Source of the DNA: an uncultured Actinomycetes bacterium
Lineage (GTDB): Bacteria; Actinomycetota; Acidimicrobiia; Acidimicrobiales; RAAP-2
DNA: 64,000 nt
Direction of reading: 5' to 3'
NCBI GenBank assembly: GCA_903893745.1
Contig: CAITNF010000013.1
Span: forward strand, 86,237 to 150,236
The notes beneath the pieces were generated by a model. It was not told where the DNA came from. It worked only from the letters and a program-made list of their open reading frames with translations, and did not search any database. Below are positions 9,792 through 21,827 of the stretch, piece by piece. The position numbers and the translations under genes were made by a program. The stretch's first letter is position 1; each line of letters opens with the position of its first letter.

Positions 9792-10571
9792 TTGCTCATG
9801 CACAACGAGGACGTCCCTTGGACGCTGGATCGCGAGTTATTCGAACCCGATCAAATCGTGAGCCAGAAGGCCGGCGAAACCGTTGCGGTCATCATCCCGG
9901 CGAAAAACGAGGCCGCCACCATTGGCACCGTCCTCGACGCCGTGTCCCAAAATGGCTCACTCGTTGATGAACTAGTTGTGATCAACGATCACTCCAACGA
10001 TGACACCGCCACCATTGCCCAGCACCATGGTGCGGCCGTGGTGACCCTGGAGGGCCCCAGTGGAAAAGGCGAGGCCATGCGCGCCGGACTCGCCGCGACC
10101 ACGAGCACGTGCGTCGTCTTTTTGGACGCTGACGTGCTCAACACCACCGCCGACTTCGTCTCACGCCTCGTCCAGCCGCTCTTTGTACGCCCCGAAATTC
10201 AACTCGTGAAAGCCTTTTACGAACGTCCGCTTCACAACATGCCCACTGGGGGTGGACGAGTGAACGAACTGAGCGCCCGTCCAATTCTCTCGTTACTTTT
10301 CCCCGGCCTGGGTGAGATTCGTCAACCCTTGGCTGGTGAAACGGCCGGGCGTCGACGCGCCTTTGACGCGATCACGCTGGAGGCGGCCTACGGCGTCGAG
10401 ATCGCGTTACTCATCGACATCGCTCGAGAGTTCGGAGTGCGTAGCTTGGCTCAGGTTGATCTCGGTATTCGTCGTCACCGAAATCGACCAATCGAAGAGC
10501 TACGTCCAATGGCAGTTGACGTCTTGCACGCGGCACTCTCGCGCTACGGTATCGAGCTACCGCCTCAGTGA
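9792..10571 (+). CDS. gpgS: Family 2-type glycosyltransferase, glucosyl-3-phosphoglycerate synthase-like
   Basis: VAVIIPAKNEAATIGTVLDAV...VVFLDADV...VKAFYERPL...QPLAGETAGRRRAFDAITLEAAYGVEIALLIDI. Confidence 0.78.
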   Translation: MLMHNEDVPWTLDRELFEPDQIVSQKAGETVAVIIPAKNEAATIGTVLDAVSQNGSLVDELVVINDHSNDDTATIAQHHGAAVVTLEGPSGKGEAMRAGLAATTSTCVVFLDADVLNTTADFVSRLVQPLFVRPEIQLVKAFYERPLHNMPTGGGRVNELSARPILSLLFPGLGEIRQPLAGETAGRRRAFDAITLEAAYGVEIALLIDIAREFGVRSLAQVDLGIRRHRNRPIEELRPMAVDVLHAALSRYGIELPPQ

Positions 10572-10572
10572 G

Positions 10573-11229
10573 TTAGCCCTTGATGGCAATATCGGGGCCG
10601 AGCACAACTACCACGTCGTCGCTCTGTGCTCCTAGGGCTGGTACCTGACTGCCAAGTGGGGTTAACGACTTTTGGCTTAAACCCAACGCGGTGGCAATCT
10701 GTGACGCGGCCCATTGGTAACCCGCTTTGAAGTAGACGACACTCGCCGGAGCCTTCGCTGACGCGTTGATGGCCGGTAGCGCGTCCCAGTTCGCGGTGGT
10801 CAGTCGCGAAGTCAGCGTATGGGCAATTCCCGCAATTGACGTACCGTTCGCAATCTGCACGCGGACCTTGGACTTCACGTGTACTGGTGCGGGGCTCGTG
10901 GTGGTGGTCGTGTGCGACTTCTTCGAAGTCGTGGTGGTGGTGTGCTTCTTCGTAGTCGTCGTAGTGGTGTGAGACTTCTTCGTCGTAGTCGTGGTTGCGG
11001 GTATTGACGTGGAAGTACTCGTCGGCGATGGCGCCGACGAGTTATTGGAGCGCAGGATTAAGAATGTTGAGGTCACGAATAACAACAGAATTACCGCGAC
11101 AATGCCCATAGCGGGCTGGTAGTGCGACCCCGAGTTCGAGGGCTCCGTGGGTGGGGTAGACGACTCACTCATCGCGACCAGCCTAGACAGAATGGCCAGC
11201 ACGAGTGTTGAGCCGGGTTTATTCACCAT
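10573..11229 (-). CDS. Membrane-anchored protein with Thr/Lys-rich linker and LytR C-terminal-like domain
   Basis: One TM (GIVAVILLLFVTSTFLIL), TTTTTTKKHTTTTTSKKSHTTTTTS linker, then VRVQIANGTSIAGIAHTLTSRL (LytR_C-like). Confidence 0.75.
   Translation of the reverse strand: MVNKPGSTLVLAILSRLVAMSESSTPPTEPSNSGSHYQPAMGIVAVILLLFVTSTFLILRSNNSSAPSPTSTSTSIPATTTTTKKSHTTTTTTKKHTTTTTSKKSHTTTTTSPAPVHVKSKVRVQIANGTSIAGIAHTLTSRLTTANWDALPAINASAKAPASVVYFKAGYQWAASQIATALGLSQKSLTPLGSQVPALGAQSDDVVVVLGPDIAIKG
10895..11005 (-). repeat. Low-complexity Thr/Lys/Ser/His codon repeat
   Basis: Repeated (T)n-KKSH/KKH units encoded by gtggtggt/gtagtcgt-type DNA. Confidence 0.8.
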
Positions 11230-11334
11230 CCTCCAGCAAATACCGCGCCGGAACGCTCGGATTGCTTCGAGGGTGTGATCGAGTGGTCACTACGAGCCTG
11301 CACCACGTCTCGTTCACTAACCTTGGGGTTTCCA

Positions 11335-11411
11335 GCCGGTGTGGCGCAGTCTGGCAGCGCAGGCGATTTGTAATCGTCAGGTCGTGGGTTCGAATCCCTC
11401 CACCGGCTCCA
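11335..11411 (+). tRNA. tRNA-Thr (anticodon TGT), CCA encoded
   Basis: GCCGGTG acceptor/CACCGGC; anticodon stem-loop GGCGA-TTTGTAA-TCGTC; GGTTCGAATCC T-arm; ends TCCA. Confidence 0.95.
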
Positions 11412-11422
11412 AGGAGGATCAG

Positions 11423-11875
11423 ATGAAGCCCATGAAACGATTTGCCTCCGCCTGGAAGGAGTTCCGGGACTTCGCGCTGCGCGCCAACGCCGTCGACCTC
11501 GCTATTGGTGTTGCCCTCGGCTCAGCCTTTACGGCGGTGGTGCAGTCGATCGTGCAGGGACTCTTCACACCCATCATCGGTGCCGTATTTCAAAAATCTA
11601 ACTTTGCCGGGCTCTACTTCACCGTGCACGGCAGCCAATTTCGCTACGGCCTCGTGGTCAACGCCGTCGTTACCTTCACCATTGTTGCGGTCATGCTCTT
11701 CTTCGCAGTCGTCAAACCACTGAACAGTCTGCGGCGCCGTCTCGGTCACGATCTGCCGACTGCGCAACCAACCGCGCCCTGCCCCGCCTGTCGAACCGCA
11801 ATCGACCAATCGGCTCGTCGCTGTCCCGCGTGTACCGAAGTGCTTAGTGACGACTGGTCACGCGACGCTCACTGA
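11423..11875 (+). CDS. mscL: Large-conductance mechanosensitive channel MscL with C-terminal zinc ribbon
   Basis: FRDFALRANAVDLAIGVALGSAFTAVVQSIVQGLFTPIIGAVF...; tail CPACRTAIDQSARRCPAC; RBS AAGGAGG. Confidence 0.92.
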   Translation: MKPMKRFASAWKEFRDFALRANAVDLAIGVALGSAFTAVVQSIVQGLFTPIIGAVFQKSNFAGLYFTVHGSQFRYGLVVNAVVTFTIVAVMLFFAVVKPLNSLRRRLGHDLPTAQPTAPCPACRTAIDQSARRCPACTEVLSDDWSRDAH

Positions 11876-14124
11876 GCGAAGACTTCTACTCGCGTATACG
11901 TAATCCCGGCCACACCCTTGGGGCCGCCCTGTCCGACACTCTTCACTGCCACATTTTTCACTTTGAGGGCTGCGAGCCGCCCGCGTAAGTACGACGCGAC
12001 CGCATTCGCTCGTTGCAGACTCACCAAGTGATTGCGCGCAGCGGTACCGTTGCCCGTGGCGTAGCCGTAGAGGGTTACCTTCGTGTAGTGCTTCGTGCGA
12101 ATTACTTTGGCGAAGTTCAAAATCTGGGTCTTGAGCCGATTGGTTAACGTCGCGTGCTTCGCGGCGAAGGGACCCACCGCTCCGACCACTCGAGCCACGG
12201 GGTTTGCCGTCCACTGGGCGTAGAGCGTCTGCGTGGTCGTCAAGGTGAGTTGGCCATTCAGCGCGAACGTGGTGCCAATCCCCCCAGAGACGGTGTTCCA
12301 ATGACTGAGTTGATTACCCGGGTTAGCCAGACCACTCGATCCGGGCAAGGTGATAGAGGTGCCCTGGGGACCACTGATGGCGGGCACGGCCCCCGTACCC
12401 CCATTCGGGTCAAAACGAATAGTGATTGTGGGTGCGGCGACCCACTGGGCGTAGAGGGTGCTCGCCGCGAGCAATAGGTAGGGAGTATTCGCGCTAAAGG
12501 GCGTGCCCGAACCATCGGCCGCAGAGTTCCAATTGGTAAATAAAAACCCGATGTTCGTGTACTGGTCACCACCGGGCAACGTCACCGATGATCCGTCCAG
12601 ACCACTCAGTTCAGATTGCGTGCCACTGGCCCCATTGGCGACAAACGTCACGCTGTAGTGCGCAATGACGTGCCAATGGGCGTAGAGGGTAAGCGTCGCC
12701 GCGGGCGAGTAGCTCGCACCGGCGAGTCCGGCCAGAGTTCCACCCGTCACGAGAGAAAACCAGCCGTCGAACACTGATCCCGTCAATGTTGGAGTGGGTA
12801 AAACGAGAGCGCTGGTGGCGTAGGTGAAGTTGGCTGACGTCGGGCTCACGGTACCTGCGCCCGCGTTGTACGTGACGGTGTAGACGGCCGGGGACCACTG
12901 TGCGAAGAGGGTCAGCGAGTTTGAAGGTGTGTAACTCACCCCACCGAGCCCAATGAGACCACCACCCGAAGCCGCGCTATACCAACCGCTAAAGAGATAG
13001 TTCGTGAGCGTGGGCGTGGCCAGGGTCAGCGAACCAGTCCCGTAGGTGTACGCCACCGACGCAGGACTTACCGCGCCACCTTCGGCGTTGTAGGTCAACG
13101 TGAAGACCACTGGTGTCCACTGGGCATAGAGACTGAGCGACACCACGGGCGTAAAAGTTCCTCCACCCAGCGCCACCAACGTGCCACCCGAAGCGGAGCT
13201 AAACCAACCATCAAAGTTGTAGTTCGCCAGTACTGCGGTGGGCAGAGCGAGCGCGCCCGTTCCTACGGTGTAGTTGAACAACGCCGGTGACACCGATCCG
13301 CCTCCGGGCACCAACGTCAACACGTAGACGTCAGGAATCCACTGGGCGTACAGGGTCAAACTCACCGTCAACACGTACGACGATCCACCGGTGTACGACG
13401 TACCAAGGCCGTCAGCCTGCGTGTTCCAATCGTTGAACGAGTAACCCGCGTACGTCATCCCAGTTAGTCCGGGCAAGGTGATGATGGAACCACGCGGTCC
13501 ACTTAACAAGGTTGTCGAAGTGCTCCCGCCGTTACCGGAGAAAATTGCAGTATCAATCGGGATTAACTCCCACTGGGCGTAAAGAGTGATACTCCCGATT
13601 GCAAAATTGAAACTAGCTCCATTAGACAAGGCCGTTCCGGTTCCGTTGGCGCTGGTGTTCCACCCCGTGAACTGGTAGTTCGCTTTAACAAAAGCTGGAC
13701 TGAGATTTGCGAACTGCGTTAACGCCGTTGACGTAGTAGCCATCTGAACCTGATTCACCGTGTCCGAACTACTTGCATTTTCATTGAACGTCGCAGAATT
13801 CTCAGTCCACTGTGCGTATAGAACCATTTCCCCTAGTGCAAAGTTGTAAGTCTGTCCATCCGTATAGGCCTGACCAATGCCTGCCGGATCAGTATTCCAA
13901 TTGACATAGTGAAATCCTGAATTCAAAAACCCCATGGTGGAGAAAAGACTCAGCGGAGTCACCGTATTCGCCGTTTGAGCGGTCGCTACTTGATCATTGG
14001 CATCAATATTTTGCGCAAAAGTGACTGACGCAAACGGTGTTGCTGATGCGAGTACTGGTACCGCCAAAAATATGAGCGAACTTACCAGTGAGACCCCAAT
14101 AAAACGAACAAAAACACGATTCAT
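11869..14124 (-). CDS. Secreted protein with about eight InlB/Listeria-Bacteroides B-repeats and C-terminal OmpA-like domain
   Basis: Signal peptide; repeated '...F.GW....GG....L....Y....SLTLYAQW' units; C-terminus LKTQILNFAKVIRTKHYTKVTLYGYATGNGTAARNHLVSLQRANAVASYLRGRLA. Confidence 0.85.
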   Translation of the reverse strand: MNRVFVRFIGVSLVSSLIFLAVPVLASATPFASVTFAQNIDANDQVATAQTANTVTPLSLFSTMGFLNSGFHYVNWNTDPAGIGQAYTDGQTYNFALGEMVLYAQWTENSATFNENASSSDTVNQVQMATTSTALTQFANLSPAFVKANYQFTGWNTSANGTGTALSNGASFNFAIGSITLYAQWELIPIDTAIFSGNGGSTSTTLLSGPRGSIITLPGLTGMTYAGYSFNDWNTQADGLGTSYTGGSSYVLTVSLTLYAQWIPDVYVLTLVPGGGSVSPALFNYTVGTGALALPTAVLANYNFDGWFSSASGGTLVALGGGTFTPVVSLSLYAQWTPVVFTLTYNAEGGAVSPASVAYTYGTGSLTLATPTLTNYLFSGWYSAASGGGLIGLGGVSYTPSNSLTLFAQWSPAVYTVTYNAGAGTVSPTSANFTYATSALVLPTPTLTGSVFDGWFSLVTGGTLAGLAGASYSPAATLTLYAHWHVIAHYSVTFVANGASGTQSELSGLDGSSVTLPGGDQYTNIGFLFTNWNSAADGSGTPFSANTPYLLLAASTLYAQWVAAPTITIRFDPNGGTGAVPAISGPQGTSITLPGSSGLANPGNQLSHWNTVSGGIGTTFALNGQLTLTTTQTLYAQWTANPVARVVGAVGPFAAKHATLTNRLKTQILNFAKVIRTKHYTKVTLYGYATGNGTAARNHLVSLQRANAVASYLRGRLAALKVKNVAVKSVGQGGPKGVAGITYTRVEVFAQ
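12190..14080 (-). repeat. Array of InlB-type B-repeats inside CDS 11869..14124
   Basis: Eight TLYAQW/TLFAQW/TLYAHW/VLYAQW unit ends in the translation. Confidence 0.8.
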
Positions 14125-14358
14125 GACTTACCCTTTCCTCGATGGAATGGTGCGTCTGGCATCCGGCGTACGCCTAAAAACTTTGCGAAGGCTGAGTAAT
14201 CGTGCCACCCGAACAAAGCCACGTTCGTGATCTAAAAAAGTATCAAATCACCAACAACATGTTTCGTAACTCACTACCTCTACAGGACTACTACCGATAG
14301 AGAGTGATTACCAATCGAGGGAAGTACACATTACGAACGCAAAAATTTGCGTCGTTAC

Positions 14359-15198
14359 TTAATGCGTGTGACGTTGACGAGCGACTTCGAACGCGGCGAC
14401 TGACACGGCGACACCCGCATTGAGCGAACTAATTTTTCCTAATTGCGGAATCGAGACCACACCCGCACAACGCTTGCGCGTCAGTGGGGCCAGCCCCTTC
14501 TCCTCACCGCCCACAATCAGCGCTACTGGTCCAGTTCCTAGATCGAGGTCGTAGAGCGAGTCCTTTGATTCGCCGGCCAGTCCCACGGTCAAGACACCGG
14601 CCTTATTCAGTTGGTCAATGGCGGCGGGAATTCCGCCCACGTCACAAAAAGTCAGGTACTCAATTGCCCCGGCCGCAGTTTTGGTGACCGTTGGTGAAAT
14701 CCGCGCCGTACGGTGCCGAGGCAGGATGACCCCAGTCACCCCGGCACCATCGGCACTGCGCAGCATCGCCCCAAGGTTTCGTGGATCAGTGACGCCATCA
14801 CAGACGAGCAGGAAGGGACGAGGGTGCTGGAGCAGTTGCTCAATACCGACGGTCGCGAGACGTCCGGCGAAGGCGAGGACTCCTTGGTGACCTTCGGTGC
14901 GCGCTTCGCGGTCGAGACGCGCCATGGAAATCAATTGAATCGGCACCCGTTGACGCTGCGCCTCGAGTTCAATCGCGTCAAGAATGTCCGACGGATCTTG
15001 AGCGTCGGCCACGTAGATTTTCTGCACGGTGCGACGGCGCGCCTTTAGTAGTTCTAAGACGGCGTGGCGGCCTTCTACCTGCTCACCGCCGAGACCCTCC
15101 TTGTCGCGCGCTGGGGCGCGTCGTGGCGCTCCCGTCGCTCCGGGACGAGTGGGGCGGCCCTGGGGTCCACTACGGCGCGCGGGCGGACGCGGGCTCAC
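14359..15198 (-). CDS. rlmB: 23S rRNA (guanosine-2'-O)-methyltransferase, TrmH/RlmB family
   Basis: EGRHAVLELLKARRRTVQKIYV; LVCDGVTDPRNLGAMLRSADGAGVTGVILPRHR; IVGGEEKGLAPLTRKRC. Confidence 0.92.
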   Translation of the reverse strand: MSPRPPARRSGPQGRPTRPGATGAPRRAPARDKEGLGGEQVEGRHAVLELLKARRRTVQKIYVADAQDPSDILDAIELEAQRQRVPIQLISMARLDREARTEGHQGVLAFAGRLATVGIEQLLQHPRPFLLVCDGVTDPRNLGAMLRSADGAGVTGVILPRHRTARISPTVTKTAAGAIEYLTFCDVGGIPAAIDQLNKAGVLTVGLAGESKDSLYDLDLGTGPVALIVGGEEKGLAPLTRKRCAGVVSIPQLGKISSLNAGVAVSVAAFEVARQRHTH

Positions 15199-15668
15199 GA
15201 ACGCCCCTCGAGCAAGGCGACCGCCGTGGCGCTCACTCCCTCGCCTCGACCAAGCGCACCCATTCCTTCAGCGGTGGTCGCCTTGACGCTCACGTGCGTG
15301 CCGACCACGGCGCTGAGTTCAGTACTCATGGCATCCATGAAGGGAGCCAGTTTGGGTTGTTCAGCCACAATCGTGAGGTCGGCCGAAGCGACCCGGTAGC
15401 CAGCGTCGTGGACGAGAGTGATAGTTGCTTCGAGTAGACGACGCGACGCGACGCCCGCAGTCGCGGGGTCTTGATCAGAGAAGTGCCGTCCGAGGTCTCC
15501 TAAGTTCGCCGCGCCGAGTAGCGCATCACACAGCGCGTGCGTAGCTACGTCGGCATCAGAGTGACCATCGAGACCGACTGCGCCAGGAATCAACACCAGG
15601 CCGAGCCATAGTTGGCGCGACGAGTCGTTACTCACCCGATGCGAATCGTAACCGTGGCCAATTCTCAC
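15195..15668 (-). CDS. ispF: 2-C-methyl-D-erythritol 2,4-cyclodiphosphate synthase
   Basis: MRIGHGYDSHR...GHSDADVATHALCDALLGAANLGDLGRHFSD. Confidence 0.95.
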   Translation of the reverse strand: MRIGHGYDSHRVSNDSSRQLWLGLVLIPGAVGLDGHSDADVATHALCDALLGAANLGDLGRHFSDQDPATAGVASRRLLEATITLVHDAGYRVASADLTIVAEQPKLAPFMDAMSTELSAVVGTHVSVKATTAEGMGALGRGEGVSATAVALLEGRS

Positions 15669-16309
15669 GCGTTACTCCGTTGCCACTGGGCCACTTGCTC
15701 GAGGTCACCGGGCACCGTGATCTTTAGATTCTGAGGTTCACCGGCGACGATGACGACTCGGCCGCCCAATGCTTCAACGAGGGCCGCGTCATCGGTGGCG
15801 TTGGTCGCACTGGCGTGAGCTCGCTCGAGTACGTCGCGACGAAATGCTTGAGGGGTCTGCACGGTAACGAGGTCTTCACGGGGCACGGTGTTCGTGACGA
15901 CGACGTTTTCAACTTCGTGCACGACACGTTTGACCGTATCGGTGACGGGTAGGCCGGGGATTGCGGCGTCGGCACCGTGGAGCACGGCGTCGACCACGGC
16001 GCGAAACAGCGATGGCGATGCGAGGGGGCGCGCGGCGTCGTGTACGACCACCACGTCGGCGTCGCTGCAGTAGGCAAGTCCGGCGCGAACCGAATCACCA
16101 CGCGTACGGCCACCCGTAGTGACGACGTCGGCGCCGTCGCCGTTCCCGTCGTAGTTCGAGGGCACGACCAACACGACTAGTGACGCTACCGAGCGCGCCG
16201 CATCAATGCTGTGACGAGCCACCGATTGAGTACCGAGGCGCGCAAACTGCTTAGGGGCACCAAAGCGCAGACCTTGGCCGGCGGCCACGACCACGGCGGC
16301 CACCGTCAT
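15665..16309 (-). CDS. ispD: 2-C-methyl-D-erythritol 4-phosphate cytidylyltransferase
   Basis: AAVVVAAGQGLRFGAPKQFARL...VVHDAARPLASPSLF. Confidence 0.93.
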   Translation of the reverse strand: MTVAAVVVAAGQGLRFGAPKQFARLGTQSVARHSIDAARSVASLVVLVVPSNYDGNGDGADVVTTGGRTRGDSVRAGLAYCSDADVVVVHDAARPLASPSLFRAVVDAVLHGADAAIPGLPVTDTVKRVVHEVENVVVTNTVPREDLVTVQTPQAFRRDVLERAHASATNATDDAALVEALGGRVVIVAGEPQNLKITVPGDLEQVAQWQRSNA

Positions 16310-16311
16310 GA

Positions 16312-16800
16312 CTAGGGAAGAACTGAGGCGAGCTTTTCTTCAGCCGCTTCAGTGTCAACGTTGAGGGCGAAGGTCAACTCGGACACCAAGATCTGACGAG
16401 CTCGCGTCAACATGCGCTTTTCCCCCGCCGAGAGGCCCTTGTCCTTGTCGCGGATTGAGAGGTTGCGCACCACTTCAGCGACTTGGTAGATGTCGCCCGA
16501 ACGAAGCTTCTCGGAGTGGTTCTTGAAACGTCGTGACCAGTTAGTCGGCATACGAGCTTCCTTCTTGCGAAGCACGGCAAAGACTTCTTCGACCTCTTCG
16601 TCATTGATGACGTCGCGCAGACCCACTGATTCAGCGTTGGCGACCGGGACCATCAAGACCAGGTCGGTGTAGGCGACCTTCAACTTCAAGTAGTCCTGCT
16701 TGACGTCAAAGGCGGTCATTTTTTCAATCTTTTCCACGGTGCACGCACCATGGTGGGGGTAGACGAGACGATCGCCTTTTTTGTACTTACGAACGGTCAT
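16312..16800 (-). CDS. carD: CarD-family transcriptional regulator
   Basis: YKKGDRLVYPHHGACTVEKIEK...DYLKLKVAYTDLVLMVPVANAESVGLRDVI. Confidence 0.95.
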   Translation of the reverse strand: MTVRKYKKGDRLVYPHHGACTVEKIEKMTAFDVKQDYLKLKVAYTDLVLMVPVANAESVGLRDVINDEEVEEVFAVLRKKEARMPTNWSRRFKNHSEKLRSGDIYQVAEVVRNLSIRDKDKGLSAGEKRMLTRARQILVSELTFALNVDTEAAEEKLASVLP

Positions 16801-16872
16801 AGACGGAGGGTTCTCCTAAAGAACTAGCCCATTTCAGGGCGTCAGGGGATTATCTATTCTACCATTACTTGT

Positions 16873-18216
16873 TCACAAGGTGCCGTTTCGGGCCACCATC
16901 AAGGCTTCGGCGAGTGAACGGCACCGGTGCACGACTAAACCCGGGGTTTCGTCGAGTTCACCCTCGGCGGGCACGATGATCGCTTCGGCCCCCAATCGAT
17001 GCGCTTCGCGCACGCGTCGAGCGAGACCGGTCACTGGCCGCAGTTCACCGGCGAGGCCCACTTCACCCACCGCCACCATGGTGCGCGCCACGGCGAAATG
17101 CTGCACCGCCGACGCCACGGCCAGAGCCAGCGCGAGGTCGACTCCCGGCTCGCTGGCCGGCAGTCCACCCGCCGTGGCCACGAAGACGTCCGCGCCGCTG
17201 GTGTCAATGGTGCAGCGCGCCTCGAGTACCGCGAGCAAGAGCGCCAGGCGCTGTGAAGAGACCTGGTGGGCCACGCGGCGCGGCGAGCCAATGCCCGACG
17301 CGACGAGCGCCTGGACTTCCACCAGCAGTGAACGTGAGCCGTCGTTCGTCACCGTCACGACGACTCCGGGTACGTCGAGATCGGCGCCACGAAGTTTGAG
17401 AGCGGCGTCGGGCAACTCGCGCAGACCTTCGTTCGCCATCTCGAGGAGTCCGACTTCGCCCGTGGGACCAAAGCGATGCTTCATCGCTCGAAGTAGCCGC
17501 AGCGTGCCGTGTCGATCGCCCTCGACGCGTATCACGGTGTCGACCAGATGTTCGAGCGCTCGCGGTCCCGCCAGCTCACCATCTTTAGTGACGTGACCCA
17601 CCAGCACGAGCGCGATGCCCGTCGATTTCGCAACGGCGCAGAGTCGTTCTGCCGCGTGGCGAACCTGGGGCACCGAACCCGCAACGCTCGACAGCGTGTC
17701 GTCACTCATCGCCGAAATTGAGTCAATCACCGCGACCGTAGGGCGACGCTCGCGCAGTAACTGCTCGGCATCAGCGACGTTCGTAGTGGCGGCCACGTCG
17801 AGTCCATCGGGCACGTCACCGAGTCGTCGCGCCCGCTGGGCGACCTGGGCCGGTGACTCCTCGGCCGCAATCAGTAAGACCGCGTGGCCGGCTTGGGCGA
17901 GTGCGCGCAGCGTCATCAGGGCCAGGGTGGACTTACCCACGCCCGGCTCACCAAAGAGCAGTGTCGTGGAACCTTCGACGAAACCGCCGCCCAGCACTCG
18001 ATCAAACTCACCCACGCCCGTTGACGTGCACTGGGCCGCGTCGTCACTTACGTCACGAAGCGAGGTGGTCTGCAGCGGTACCGCCGATTTCGACGCAGCG
18101 ACCTGACGCTCCTCGTCGAGCGTGTTCCACTCACCACAGCCCGGACAGCGTCCAACCCACCGAGGCGAGTTAGTGCCGCACTCGCGACAGACGTGGATTG
18201 AGTGGCTCTTCACCAC
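16873..18216 (-). CDS. radA: DNA repair protein RadA
   Basis: CRECGTNSPRWVGRCPGCGEWNTL; LLFGEPGVGKSTLAL; KHRFGPTGEVGLLEM. Confidence 0.95.
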   Translation of the reverse strand: MVKSHSIHVCRECGTNSPRWVGRCPGCGEWNTLDEERQVAASKSAVPLQTTSLRDVSDDAAQCTSTGVGEFDRVLGGGFVEGSTTLLFGEPGVGKSTLALMTLRALAQAGHAVLLIAAEESPAQVAQRARRLGDVPDGLDVAATTNVADAEQLLRERRPTVAVIDSISAMSDDTLSSVAGSVPQVRHAAERLCAVAKSTGIALVLVGHVTKDGELAGPRALEHLVDTVIRVEGDRHGTLRLLRAMKHRFGPTGEVGLLEMANEGLRELPDAALKLRGADLDVPGVVVTVTNDGSRSLLVEVQALVASGIGSPRRVAHQVSSQRLALLLAVLEARCTIDTSGADVFVATAGGLPASEPGVDLALALAVASAVQHFAVARTMVAVGEVGLAGELRPVTGLARRVREAHRLGAEAIIVPAEGELDETPGLVVHRCRSLAEALMVARNGTL

Positions 18217-18243
18217 CGCGACCCTACGTCCTCGCTGTGACGT

Positions 18244-20748
<2,505 letters not shown>

Positions 20749-20849
20749 TTGACACCCTTTTCGTATCGATACTTAGCAGTGTACCGGCGAGTCGCGACGT
20801 TCCGTCCTCGCCCCACCGACCAAGTAGAACACTCCCCTAAGGTGGTGGG

Positions 20850-21827
20850 GTGAATCCGTTCGAGCGACTTGATCTGCCCGTGGTCGAGTCCGATTTGGCC
20901 CGTCTCGAGGGGCTACTCGCCGAGTCCGTGATATTTGGCGATGACTACCTGGACCAGGTCACGACTCACCTCATTTACGCGGGGGGCAAGCGCCTACGAC
21001 CACTGCTGGCCGTCGCCTCGGCGACCGGTGGCGCGCGCGCCGCTTCGTCGAACGACCTCTTGGGTGGCGTCGCGCTCGAGCTGATGCACCTAGCGTCGCT
21101 CTACCACGACGACGTCATGGACGAGGCCGAAGTGCGTCGCAACGTTGACAGCGTGAACGCCCGCTACGGCAACCTGATCGCCATCGTCGCCGGGGACTAC
21201 TTGATGGCGCGCTCGGCCGCGATTGCTGCCGACCTCGGCACTGACGTAGCCGGACTCCTCGCGCGCACGCTCGCGTGGTTGACGCGTGGACAGGTCTCCG
21301 AAGTACGAACCTCGTTCTCCGTCGAGCGCACCGAGAAGGACTACTACGAGGCGATCGAGGGTAAGACCGCGTCGCTCATGTCGTCAAGCTGTCGGGTGGG
21401 AGCCATGACGGCTCACCTCGACGCCGACCAGACTGAAGCTCTGGCCGAGTTTGGTCGCTGCTTTGGGATGATCTATCAGCTACGCGATGACATTCTCGAT
21501 CTCACCGCCACCAACAACCAGCTCGGAAAACCGGCGGGCCAGGACCTCGCCGAGGGTGTCTATAACCTGCCAACGTTGTTTGCCCTTCGTGACGCTCGCG
21601 TGGGCGATGAGTTGCGCAGTGTGCTCGGGGCCGCGCTCGATGACGAGGCTCGCGAACGGGCTCGCAAACTCGTCGTCGCTACTGACGGCATTGGCGAAAC
21701 CATGCTCGCCGCGAAGAGCTTCATGGCTCAAGCCCACGAGTCACTCGCGGTCGTGCCGCACGCACCACTGCGCGCCGGCTTTGGCTCGCTCATCGAGTCG
21801 TTGCTCGAAGACCTGCCCGCGTACTAA
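20850..21827 (+). CDS. Polyprenyl (trans-isoprenyl) diphosphate synthase
   Basis: GGKRLRPLLAVASA; LYHDDVMDEAEVRR; QLRDDILDLT. Confidence 0.92.
   Translation: MNPFERLDLPVVESDLARLEGLLAESVIFGDDYLDQVTTHLIYAGGKRLRPLLAVASATGGARAASSNDLLGGVALELMHLASLYHDDVMDEAEVRRNVDSVNARYGNLIAIVAGDYLMARSAAIAADLGTDVAGLLARTLAWLTRGQVSEVRTSFSVERTEKDYYEAIEGKTASLMSSSCRVGAMTAHLDADQTEALAEFGRCFGMIYQLRDDILDLTATNNQLGKPAGQDLAEGVYNLPTLFALRDARVGDELRSVLGAALDDEARERARKLVVATDGIGETMLAAKSFMAQAHESLAVVPHAPLRAGFGSLIESLLEDLPAY

Noticed and set aside
10766-10972. Plus-strand ORF ending in VVVVVCDFFEVVVVVCFFVVVVVV
   Set aside because: Reverse frame of the Thr/Lys-rich linker; low complexity only.
10895-11005. Possible phase-variable microsatellite in the LytR_C protein linker
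   Set aside because: Codon usage varies between copies (gtg/gta/gtc), so it is a protein-level repeat and not a pure DNA tract prone to slippage.
20763-20772. GTATCGATAC palindrome just upstream of clpC as an operator
   Set aside because: Only 10 bp and common by chance; no match to a regulator box I can name.
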